Shown: positions 12,586-25,500 of the stretch, one piece after another
How the letters are laid out: every line of letters begins with the position of its first letter
Numbering within the stretch: the stretch's first letter is position 1
DNA from: Osedax frankpressi
Lineage: Eukaryota > Annelida > Polychaeta > Sabellida > Siboglinidae
Assembly (NCBI GenBank): GCA_964035775.1
Contig: OZ038312.1
Location: 13,713,071 to 13,777,070 of the forward strand
Length of the DNA stretch: 64,000 nt
Reading direction: 5' to 3'
Position numbers and translations under genes: made by a program
Notes under the pieces: generated by a model
What the model saw: only the letters and a program-made list of their open reading frames with translations
Databases searched by the model: none
What the model was told of the DNA's origin: nothing

Positions 12586-15361
12586 GCTGTGAAATACAAA
12601 CTGGTTAAGAAATCACACAAAAAAAATTAATTCATGTATATACTAATACAATTAAATTGATATGTATTAATCAAAAATCTATAAATGATAACAAAATTAT
12701 TAAGTTAATACAAAATACAAATAATTAACTCCAAAGTCATACGTGGATAAATATTTTTAATATTTTCACTAATAGATATCTATAAAAGAACATTTTAAAT
12801 TTTATATAATCTATGGCTAAATTAGATTTGTAAACAATTTTTTTTATTATTATTTTAATATTTATTTAATGAGTTCATATTTTTTCGCAATAAACTATTA
12901 AAAATTAAATTGTCAATCTTTGGAATTCTCTAGAATATGATAGAACTAAAGTATTGGATAGGCCTGCATATGATTTTGGAATGAATTCAGTGTTAGAAAT
13001 AGCATAGTTATGTCATAATACCTTATTCTCTTCTTCCATTGATATAGTTTTTTGATTTTCAATCTATAATGGAAAATTTCTCGAAAAATGTATCAACAAA
13101 TTATTATATTATGTTGTTTTTTTAGTTTACGAAATGAATACGTTAAGTACATCGGATTATTGTAATTAATTTAAATTTAGAAATTAAATAATAAGATAAA
13201 AAGAGTAAATTTACATGGGTTACCTTAAATTGAATTTCATTGAATTGATTATCTAGGCATTGGTATTTAGAGTTCATTGTAACCAATTGATCTTCGTGAT
13301 CTCTTTGTAACTTTGTCAACTGCGTCAAATCAATGCGGAGATAATCAATCAAATATTAATAATTTTAAATTATTAACATAGAAAATTTCTATTGATTTAT
13401 TATATATGGTAAATATATGTTTTATTTATTATATATGGTCTAAGTTCGTTTATGTGTTTAGACAAATGTTAAATAATAAGCATTTACTTATTATTATTAT
13501 CCGATTTAAATGTTACTTCCCTTTATATTATTTTAATTAAACTCTCAATTTACTATAACATTAAATATCCTATTATTTATGTAGATATAAAAAAGTATAT
13601 TAAACAATTGTAGAAGAATAAATTAAACCAGCAAATAAAACAAACGTAATTTTTATGAGATTCTTTCTCTATCTTTAAAACTTGTACGTTTTCGATTCCG
13701 ATTAGTTTTGATTGTTCGTCAAGGGATTTGATTTGCTGTAGATGCATTTTCTGAATCTCAGAACATTTCTCTTCAATTTGAACTTTATGCTGAGACTAGG
13801 AAATCAGCTTCAAGTTAATAACAATGCTAGCAGTTCGCCATTACAAAATCGTGCGCACATAATCTACAAATAAGATGAAATAGTTGTGGTTTCAAAAATA
13901 CAATCATTTCTTATTAATAGAAAAAAACTATAATATTTCAATAAATATTATTAATGTTTAATTTGTAAATCCAATAATAAACATACATTTTATAAATTAT
14001 AAATATTCATTTATTTATGTTCTTAAACAACATTTCTACAACAATAACTATTAAGAGGTCGCAAAGTCTTCATAAGTTTTCTGGATATACCGACAATTAT
14101 GTAAGAATGATTACAAAATAATTTGTGTTACCCTTTATATTATATCTCATATCTATTAATAAGTCTTACAAGTATGATATTGATGTAAATAATGCAAGTA
14201 TTGCAAATAATGCAAGTATTTAAAAAATAATAAAATCTATTTATTTTACAATATTTTTATAATAAAATAGTATCTTAATATATATTTAACTTACGAAATA
14301 TAGCTAAATATTATTTGCTATATAAAATGTATCTATTCTATTTTCATAAATTAGCATCTAAAGTGTGAATTATGAAATAAAAGCAACATTTGGGAGCAAA
14401 TAAGATGCTTTCATTTCAATGACTATAACTTATGAACAGTGGCATGACATATTATATAAATATCAACTCACTTATCATTGTTATATTTCACAAATTTTGA
14501 AATCAATTTGAAAACAATTATTATAATATATTAATTATAATAATATAAACGTATATTATTGCGAAAATTAATTTACAGGCTTAAATTGATATTGCAAATT
14601 TGAGCAACTTACTTTTATTCTAAATTTTACATTATATTGATGAAAATGAATTCTATTCAACTCAATTTAAAAATCTAATATAAAAAAAATTCTAAAAATA
14701 TTATATCGTAGATTTTAGTGCAACTTGATTTTTAATTAATATGCGTTAGGTACATTGTTAAAATAACTTTAAAATACCTCGAGAACAGTGATTCTGTCCA
14801 GAAGTAGTCTGTCATGATCTGATTTCAATTGTTCAATTTCACTACTATGTCTAATCTCTAAATCCGAAAGAGTTACTTGCAAGTCCTTGTCTTCATTCTG
14901 AAGTTTTACATGAGAATGTGATGCGAAATGATTAAAATTTGACATTAGTAAACAATCTGAAAACTTGATTAAATAAGTTTAATTCTTGCGAATATTATGA
15001 TATATTTATTGGAAAATGACTATTCTCAAATTGATATATTTCTTTTCATTAAAAAATGTATAAAGTTGTCTCGAGGCATCATTACTGAAGCAAAACCAGT
15101 TCTATTGATGGCTATATTGATGTTAGATCTATATTTATATTAGAGTTACATTAAAAACATGAGCCAACGTAGCCTGCCATAAGGTAGGCAGCGCTCACCC
15201 CGACCTATAACCTTTTGTTGTAGTAATAAGGAGATTTGTTGATCCTTGATTTGCGTGACCTCTAGCCTAGCAGCGGCGGTGTCAGCTGACCGCTTGGCTT
15301 CGCTCTGGTCAGCGACGACGCGAGCGCCGGTCAATTCGTGTTGCAGGGCGTGCAGCCTCGC
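10686..15361 (-). CDS. RB1CC1: FIP200 exons 15-22: coiled coil and downstream linker
   Basis: Eight short exons, almost all in phase 0, encode heptad-like sequence: LHALQHELTGARVVADQSEA, LQVTLSDLEIRHSSEIEQLK, VQIEEKCSEIQKMHLQQIK, LQRDHEDQLVTMNSKY, LSIRKSLDASNQ, KKVVSDKDSIIEKLKHE and TIKELQKIRD. Exon 22 reads THMETSVLDVKSASAILTQS, resembling the human AMETSMMSV linker between coil and Claw domain. Exons 19 (42 nt) and 21 (40 nt) are very small; they are supported by flanking AG/GT and by phase. The coil looks much shorter than in human. RNA-seq would decide whether further exons exist. Confidence 0.8.
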
Positions 15362-18300
15362 CTAGGGTTAACGGCTAGGTTAACGCGCGTACGTAACTAG
15401 GGTAACGCGGTTAACGCCCAGAGACTGTCGGAACCCTGGGTAACCTGTAAGGTGGACTTGTCGCCTTCGTGGAGCTCCACCTGGCGGTCGTAGGCGGTTC
15501 GCAGTCGCCGGGCGGATTGAAACAAGTCCTCGGCGTACTCGGCGTGAGCTTCCACCACGCAACGCCTACAGTTGTCCAGCTCCAAGCGCAGGTCGCGTAC
15601 AACGGGGACACAATCTAAAGTGGAACAGTCGACGAGGGTCTCACCACGGCGTGAGCGCACAGCAACGGGGGGAGACACCCGAGTGTCGTCGGAGCGGAGG
15701 AGGAGTACGTCGGTGGCGGGCGTCGTGGGCAGATTGGCGGGTGCGCAGGTCTGGGTCTCGTCGGATCGCACGGTAGTCTTTGCTGGGGGCGCGGTCTGCT
15801 CGGATTGGCCAGCGACGGAATCCGGTTCGGCGTCGGCGAACTGAGCCATAGACTCGACAAGCGCTTCGACGATATCCTCGTCGTCGTTGCAGGGCATCGG
15901 GTAGGAGGTCGACGGAATGGGCGACGACGTCGACGGCATCGAGGACGAGGCGAAATGTAACGCCGAACAGGTGGACGAGGTACTCGATGAGATCGGGGGC
16001 ACGGAGGAGCCTAAGGGGGAGGAGTGGGAGCGACCTCGCTCGGCGACCTCGACCCCGTACGACTGACCGACGCGGTTCTCGAGCCGACGTTTCGAGCCGT
16101 GCTCCGGCTGGACCTCGGCGTCCTCGTCTTCCCTTTCGAGGCTGATGTCGAACACGTCGCGCGACGACACGCTGGTCGATTTCGTGTCGGTGGACCTCGC
16201 GTCGGTGGACCTCGCGTCCGTGGACCTCGCGTCCGTGGACCTCGCGTCCGTGGACCTCGTGTTCGACGTGGTGCCGACGACGTCGTCGATACGAAAGCGT
16301 ACGAGGGAATCGGCGCTGCCACTTCCGCCTCCGCTGTGGTCGCTAGAGGTCGTCGTCGTCATGCTGCGAGGGGTCGAGTATTTAGTAGAGGCGGGTATTT
16401 AGTAGAGGCGGGTATTTAGTAGAGGCGGGTATTTAGTAGAGGCGGGTATTTAGTAGAGGCGGGTATTTAGTAGAGGCGGGTATTTAGTAGAGGCGGGTAT
16501 TTAGTAGAGGCGGGTATTTAGTAGAGGCGGGTATTTAGTAGAGGCGGGTATTTAGTAGAGGCGGGTATTTAGTAGAGGCGGGTATTTAGTAGAGGCGGGT
16601 ATTTAGTAGGGGCGGGTATTTAGTAGAGGCGGGTATTTAGTAGAGGCGGGTATTTAGTAGAGGCGGGTATTTAGTAGAGGCGGGTATTTAGTAGAGGCGG
16701 GTATTTAGTAGAGGCGAGTATTTAGTAGAGGCGGGTATTTAGTAGAGGCGGGTATTTAGTAGAGGCGGGTATTTAGTAGAGGCGGGTATTTAGTAGAGGC
16801 GGGTATTTAGTAGAGGCGGGTATTTAGTAGAGGCGGGTATTTAGTAGAGGCGGGTATTTAGTAGAGGCGGGTATTTAGTAGAGGCGGGTATTTAGTAGAG
16901 GCGGGTATTTAGTAGGGGCGAGTATTTAGTAGAGGCGGGTATTTAGTAGAGGCGGGTATTTAGTAGAGGCGGGTATTTAGTAGAGGCGGGTATTTAGTAG
17001 AGGCGGGTATTTAGTAGAGGCGGGTATTTAGTAGAGGCGGGTATTTAGTAGAGGCGGGTATTTAGTAGGGGCGAGTATTTAGTAGAGGCGGGTATTTAGT
17101 AGAGGCGGGTATTTAGTAGAGGCGGGTATTTAGTAGAGGCGGGTATTTAGTAGAGGCGGGTATTTAGTAGGGGCGAGTATTTAGTAGAGGCGGGTATTTA
17201 GTAGAGGCGGGTATTTAGTAGAGGCGGGTATTTAGTAGAGGCGGGTATTTAGTAGAGGCGGGTATTTAGTAGAGGCGGGTATTTAGTAGAGGCGGGTATT
17301 TAGTAGGGGCGAGTATTTAGTAGAGGCGGGTATTTAGTAGAGGCGGGTATTTAGTAGAGGCGGGTATTTAGTAGAGGCGGGTATTTAGTAGAGGCGGGTA
17401 TTTAGTAGAGGCGGGTATTTAGTAGAGGCGGGTATTTAGTAGAGGCGGGTATTTAGTAGAGGCGGGTATTTAGTAGAGGCGGGTATTTAGTAGAGGCGGG
17501 TATTTAGTAGAGGCGGGTATTTAGTAGAGGCGCGAAAATACGCGATACTTTAGTCGACGAAAAATGGTGGATAAAGTAATTAGAATGAATACATTATCGA
17601 ATATCAGAATATACCGTTTAGTTTTATTATAAAATAGATTGCCGACGTGAAGGTATCTCACATTATATCTCGCTAACTTAGTTAATAACAATAAATAACC
17701 GGTGGTGATATCAAAACAATTACTTCGGCGATACAACAGGAATAAAATAAGAAATTCAGTACATATTCTACACATTTTTAAACTTGTATCTTATTGTATA
17801 ATATACAATAAGATGCATTGTAATAATATACAATGTATATCATATCGCATCTAGTTAATTATTTATATTTCGTATTATGTATAAACTTTTCATATAAATA
17901 AGAGAATGTATTTAATTAAAAACGAACTCTTGAAATAGATAAATAGATTACCTTATGTACTGGGAGAGCTGAGGCACTCTGTCAACAAGATATTTGATAT
18001 CGGAGATCCCGATATCCGGGAGCGCAGTGTCGAAAGGAATAATCCTCGAGGTCTGTTTAGAGTTGCCATGTTAAATCCAATCATTAAAGTGAAATCAATG
18101 TGAATTCATTGTGAAATCAATTTGAAATCAACTCATCAAATATGAAATCAATTAATAAACATATGAGAAGTCGATTACTTCATTACTCCAAATAATGTAA
18201 CTATAATTATTCATAAATTTATATTAGATCGATATTCTAGTTCTTTTAAATAGATACATATTCAACATAGGAGTTTGTTTCTGTGGGATAATCACCAAAC

Positions 18301-19183
18301 TAATTGACTACAATTTAAGTCAAGCAATACTATAAGACAATTCTAGGTGATTAACACTTTCTTTTCAATACAAATATATGTGAAGGGCCTCAATTTCAAA
18401 TCATATTTATCACTCGACAATAAAGGTAATAGGTCACAATGTAAATGACAAGCAAATGTGAAAGAACTAACTCCATAATCAGATGGTAGATCTTCTATTC
18501 CGGGAAACAGTGAAATCAGGAAATGGTCTTCTGATTAATAAAGAAAATATGTGTTTATTATATATCTATATAATGTATATTTACATTAATACTATTATTA
18601 ATAATTATATAAAGCTGTTATATTAATGGTCCAATAACTTTTAAATAGATTTGGGAACAAATATATTATTGTCTAATTCAAAATAAATATATATATTTCA
18701 ATTAAAGTGGAAAGAGCTATTTAATGATATAATGACAGTAGCAATATTATATAAACTGATAAGTGTGTAGAATTGTTGTCTTTTGTTTAGTTCCTCTCTA
18801 TATATAGAGGTTCGTTCTTCACATAAACTTGATGACCACTGTAAAGTTGAGGTTATTTATAAATAATATGTTAGGGGAAATAATTTATAATTTTTATATT
18901 TGATCAATTTGATATCTTACTACATTTATCTTACTTACTTACTTACTTATTTACTTACTTACTTACTACACAACTCTACATTTCTCTTACTTACTTACTT
19001 ACTTACTACACAACTCTACATTTCTCTTACTTACTTACTTACTTACTACACAACTCTACATTTCTCTTACTTACTTACTTACTACACAACTCTACATTTC
19101 TCTTACTTACTTACTTACTACACAACTCTACATTTCTCTTACTTACTTACTTACTTACTTACTTACTACACAAATCTACATTT

Positions 19184-19221
<38 letters not shown>

Positions 19222-19254
19222 TTACTTACTTACTTACTACACAACTCTACATTT

Positions 19255-19286
<32 letters not shown>

Positions 19287-19431
19287 ACACAACTCTACAT
19301 TTCTCTTACTTACTTACTTACTACACAACTCTACATTTCTCTTACTTACTTACTTACTTACTTACTTACTACACAACTCTACATTTCTTTTACTTACTTA
19401 CTTACTTACTTACTACACAACTCTACATTTA

Positions 19432-19474
<43 letters not shown>

Positions 19475-19490
19475 ACACAACTCTACATTT

Positions 19491-19526
<36 letters not shown>

Positions 19527-22500
19527 ACACAACTCTACATTTCTCTTACTTACTTACTTACTTACTTACTACACAACTCTACATTTCTTTTACTTACACA
19601 CCTTACTATCCACATCCATACTTTTGTAACCATGTCTCTTTACCTCGCCCACTAAACCCCTTACACCTTGATGAATTGTTCGGAATAGCTTTTCCTCCTC
19701 ACCACCTCCTCGACCGCTCTGAAGTAGACCGCAGGAGATGAACAAATCTGCTTCAGCATGTGAACTCGACGGCTGAGTTTGCGCAGAATCTCAAGTTTGA
19801 AGAGCACTTTACTACCCATATTTACGATGGACGCCTCTACCATCATCAGCCATCTGAAGGGATGCGATATGTCGGCGGCAGCGGATGGTGGCAGGGAGAA
19901 TGATGGAAGAGGTGATTATGGGACGAGGAGTGGTGAAGCTGAGTGACGAGAAGGGAAGGGTGGCGAGGCGACGATGGAAGGGAATGCTGATGCGGAAATG
20001 AAAGGTATTAGATAACGGTAATAAGATGGGAAGGGAATAAGATGAGAAGAGAATAAGATGGGAAGAGAATAAGATGGGAAGAGAATAAGATGGGAAGAGA
20101 ATAAGATGGGAAGAGAATAAGATGGGAAGAGAATAAGATGGGAAGAGAATAAGATGGGAAGAGAATAAGATGGGAAGAGAATAAGATGGGAAGGGAATAA
20201 GATGGGAAGAGAATAAGATGTGAAGGGAATAAGATGGGAAGAGAATAAGATGGGAAGGGAATAAGATGGGAAGAGAATAAGATGGGAAGAGAATAAGATG
20301 GGAAGAGAATAAGATGGGAAGGTAATAAGATGGGAAGGGAATAAGAGGGGAAGATAATAAGATGGGAAGAGAATAAGATGGGAAGGTAATAAGATGGGAA
20401 GAGAATAAGATGGGAAGAGAATAAGATGGGAAGAGAATAAGATGGGAAGGTAATAAGATGGGAAGGGAATAAGAGGGGAAGATAATAAGATGGGAAGAGA
20501 ATAAGATGGGAAGGTAATAAGATGGGAAGAGAATAAGATGGGAAGAGAATAAGATGGGAAGAGAATAAGATGGGAAGGTAATAAGATGGGAAGAGAATAA
20601 GATGGGAAGAGAATAAGATGGGAAGAGAATAAGATGGGAAGAGAATAAGATGGGAAGGTAATAAGATGGGAAGAGAATAAGATGGGAAGAGAATAAGATG
20701 GGAAGAGAATAAGATGGGAAGAGAATAAGATGGGAAGGTAATAAGATGGGAAGGTAATAAGATGGGAACAGAAGAAGACGATTAACTGCATATTGGGTCG
20801 ATTGCACTCACCCTAGTCGACAGTGTAGGTTGTCGCAGAGGTCTTGCTTGGCTTCGAGACATTTACGCTGCATATCGCATAGGATAGTGTGACTGTTTAG
20901 CATTTCGGCCACTCTAGTTTCCGAAGCTTTGTCTCCGTGACCATGGCAGTCGCCCACCGCCAACTTCTGCTCCTCAACTATCTGTCTCGCTTCGCTAATT
21001 AACTTCTCAAGGTCAGCAAGTCTTTCCCCGAGACCGATAACCTAGAAGAATTTGTTAAATACTCTAATATATGTATATCAATATTAATTAATATAAGCGA
21101 TTCATGATAAATCAATAATAAAATCATCGTTTTAAACTTCCGCGTGAAATACAAATGATTACAATTGCAATACTTTTATGATATAAATAAAAACGATACA
21201 TTAGTTTTTATTATAATATGTTACCATGAATACAACTCTTTTCTATTCGCTCTCTTACCTCTCGATTCTTTTCATTCTCAACTGAATAATTTATATTTTC
21301 AGATTCAACAAATATATCTTTGGAATCAGCATCATACTATAATTGTAAAGTTATAATATTATATATCAAATAAATATATCATTGAAAAATAAATTATTTA
21401 TCCGAATATTTAGACATTTTAAAATATTAAATATAGTTTTGCCTTTCTTCATAGTAGGGAAGTAAATAGAGTTTGCAAAAATAATTCACAAAAATGTAGG
21501 AAAGTATTATTTATAAGAGTTTAATAATATAAAAACATTTGATTACATATTTATAAAAAATATATTACAAATACAACTTTGATATATTATTTGATACCTT
21601 TCAAATATTTGAATAACAATTTTGTACTTAGCTTTGACAAATATTGAATTTTTATTATATAATAGACTATTTCAAAGAAGTGAAAGAAAAAATCAATAAG
21701 GGCTTATAAATATGACATAAATGCAAAATGAAATACCACAATGCTTTATGATAATACTGTATCCTACATTGAAGTTATTATATCAATATTTCAACTTTGT
21801 CCCCACAGACAATCACTCTCAATTATGCAATGCACAGAACGAGAAATATTTTCCATTGTTCTAATGGAAAAATGAATTATTTAGAAAAAAAATGCCATAC
21901 CGTTAAACAAACAGAGAATTTAATCCCGTTAGAGGATAAGTCGAGGTATTGTCAGGCCGGCTACATTATCTACAATATCCGCATTGCAGTGACATTTGAC
22001 CTTAAACAAACCTTTTGCAGGTTGCAGATGCACTGAGCTGATAGTGAAGTTAAACTTGTCTGGGAATTCTAAAAGATTTTGTAGATCAATTAGTGGAGGG
22101 TAGCAATATTAACAAGTACATGAAAATCTTTTAGGGTGCCTTTGAAAATTGAAATATTAAAATTATTGTAAATTTAAATTGAATTCATTTAAAAATACTT
22201 ATAATGCAATACAAAATATAATGTTCCCTCATTGAAAGACAAGAGATAGACTTATGCTCTGCAAGAGTTTGCCTGATGAGTAAGTAAGCATTTACATAGG
22301 CAGGAGTTGTCCGATAGCTTTAATGATTGTATAAGCAATCGTTGGCTGAACGCGAATGCAAGAATCGACCTCGTCGGGTAGCATACGGTAAACGCACTAC
22401 CTGATCATTGATCCAGTCGAGTAGGGAGCGATTCGAAATGTTTGTAGGTACATCCGTAATCAACGTCTCCAACAACGGGATGCAGGCGAGAACACCTACG

Positions 22501-25500
22501 GAGTCGCCAAATCTAGGAATAGTTAATATCGATATTTAAGGTCGTTGGTTTATAAGAGGCGGAGTTAATGATTGTCGTGTTGAAAGTCATAATAGTACAT
22601 TTTAGATGATAAAAGAGCAGAGTTAAAGGTTGAAGAGTTGAAAATCCGGATTAAATCTTGGTAGTCATAGATTAATGGGCTAAAGGTGGCAGGTAAAATG
22701 CGAAACTTTGCGTTGCTTTTAATTTGTGATTAATAGCCAATGAATTCGTAGTTTGAGTATTAACTAAACCACAGGATGTATGTAAATAAGATCAAATACT
22801 TTACACGGTATTACAAACTATTGGAACCTAAATGAATCGGATTGTAAGTCTACGACTCAACTCCTACAACTTCAACAACTCCTATGGCTGTAGTCTGTTT
22901 GAGCAGTGCTAGATATTCGGTTAGGTTGTAGCTTTGGTTGTAGCTTTGGTTGTAGCTTTGGACATAGTTTTGGTTATAGCTCCGATTCGTTACGAAAAAC
23001 CAATAACTTACTTTGTGAGAATATCAATATTTTCATCTTTGGTGGCATGATATTTCTCTAGGATTTCTAGAAATTGCTGGATGCGGGATTTGAAGATGCT
23101 GTAGGTGTGTGCAGGAGTGACTTAGGATGTATAGGTTGGTAAAACGTGCGCAACGCAATGTGGTTTGCAAGGGAGGTCTAAGGTATGGTTAAGGGAGGGT
23201 GTAGGACAAGAGTAGAGGGTATGCGGGGAAGGCCTAGGAGAGGCAAGGAGGTGTAAGTGAAGTGTAGGCAGATATACGCTAAGATAATATACCTACGATG
23301 TCACTGACCACAATGTCACCACTGACCACAATATCATCACTGACCACAATGTCACCACTGACCACAATGTCACCACTGACCACAATGTCGCCACTGACCA
23401 CAATGTCGCCACTGACCACAATGTCGCCACTGACCACAATGTCACCACTGACCACAATGTCACCACTGACCATAATGTCACCACTGACCACAATGTCGCC
23501 ACTGACCACAATGTCGCCACTGCTCATTACGCAATACTACATCACCTGTTGATGTCGTCGAGGTTTGCGATGGCAGAAGACCAGCCCTGGTGCTGAAGGT
23601 GTTGGTCATGAACCAGTTGTTCGCAGCGTGCTAACTCATGCTGCGACTCCAGGTAGATTTCCTGTATTGGTGGGAGAAGACGACGTGGGTTTGTGTAGGG
23701 TGAGGTGAAATGGGGTGGGCTATGATAATATATACTCACAATGGAAACTATACATTACCGATATTAACTGGATTCTCAATATTCGAGTACAATAGTCTAA
23801 TAGAATATAAAGTAGATCAATATAGAAAATGTAAAAAGTGTAATAATGAACTAAATATTGATTATATTATATATTATGATTAAATAGAAAGGAGTAAACA
23901 AGTATTTGATATATTGGAAATTAAAGTAAATTATTTAGCCAGTAATTTAAATATTGAGAAATATATAAATGAAATTATTATGTAACTAGAATGAATCAAA
24001 AAATGTAATAATCTAGATTTTCATTTATACCAAGAATATTTGATCAGATATATATGTACATTGAACATTGCACAATATGTATTTATTTAGTACTTGATAA
24101 TATCTAGTAAATATTTATAAATTATAATACAATCTAATTATTATTATTATAATATATCAATATTGATTACATTTAATATATTTATATTAGAATTTAAAAT
24201 TTAATATATAAAGACTTAATTTGTATTCTAAATATTGTTACAATTTTAAAAATCAAAGTAATTATTACTAACTAATTTATCATTTAAGATATATATTTAC
24301 AGTGTTATTATTGTTACAAATGAATTATTTTTAAGCACAGTACACACTGAAAAAACACTTTGTTTTTCCAATCGGAATACAATTCAGAAAACTACGATGA
24401 ATTATGCCGTGTTTTATTTTTCCCCTGGAATCGAACATGTTTAATTTACAAGCCTAAAACGCTAGGGACTTTCACCATATCATGATACATTTATTATAAC
24501 ATTAAATTAATAATTATTTAATTTGAATTAATATAATATCATAATATATAATATAATATGTTTATTTTAAAGATTAAAAAAATAATTAAGATTCTATTAT
24601 TATTAAAATAAATTCAATAAATGTACTAAATCTAAATATTATTATAAAATTTGTTGAGATAAACACAAATTTCAATAATAATACTTCTATCATAATATCT
24701 AAATGTGACAAGCGAAATATAACTAAATTCACTTATCTGGATAAAACCAAGATATTTGTAAAAACAGCGCTTTTCCATTTAGAAAAAGTGCATAATTTGT
24801 AAATGATTATTTTTATAAACAGTCAAAGTTCAATATGACAAAAGGCTAGAATTTTCAGTGTGTACATACGCAAAATTACTCTTTATATTTTAAGTAATTC
24901 TGATTGGAAAAATGACTCGAAGATAAAAGAAATAATTAAAATAATTATTTTAATTTCAAAAATAATCATAAGGAATATAATAATAAAAGACATAAGAGAA
25001 CGATTAAAAATATAATATAAAAATCAGATAAGTAAAATAACAATACAATATTTTAAATATATACAAAATGATATGTCATGTAGATATTATAAATAACAAA
25101 ATGTATAATTTAAGGAGTTCATAGATATCCATATGTGATCAGGATTTATTATCCATCTTTTTATGTGCCATGGAAAATAAACACATTCTGCGTTACCGGA
25201 AAAGTTAAATATGACGTAATTCCACAGTATTTCCAGCGGAAATAAAACTTGTGTATATACCAGAAAAGTATGTATACTGCTTATGTGTAAATCATTCATT
25301 GTGTGTGTGTTTATGGATAAGCACAATGTTAACCTCTATATGTACCATAATGGTTTTAAAATATAACTTATAACGATATTAGTATAATAACCTCGGCAAG
25401 TGGAATCTTGTTTTCTGAGTAGGGTTGAGTTTGGGAGAATTGCCATCTCTCTTTGAACCGTAAATCTTAAGAAATGTGAAATCAAAATCAAAATCAAATT

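Noticed and set aside
19812-20807. 331- and 291-codon frames of LPILFSSHLI type
   Set aside because: 16-bp satellite in a FIP200 intron. The real exon sequence at their 3' end (19667-19853) is in a different frame.
10459-23522. Tandem arrays as CRISPR arrays
   Set aside because: Units are directly contiguous with no unique spacers, and the host is an animal genome.
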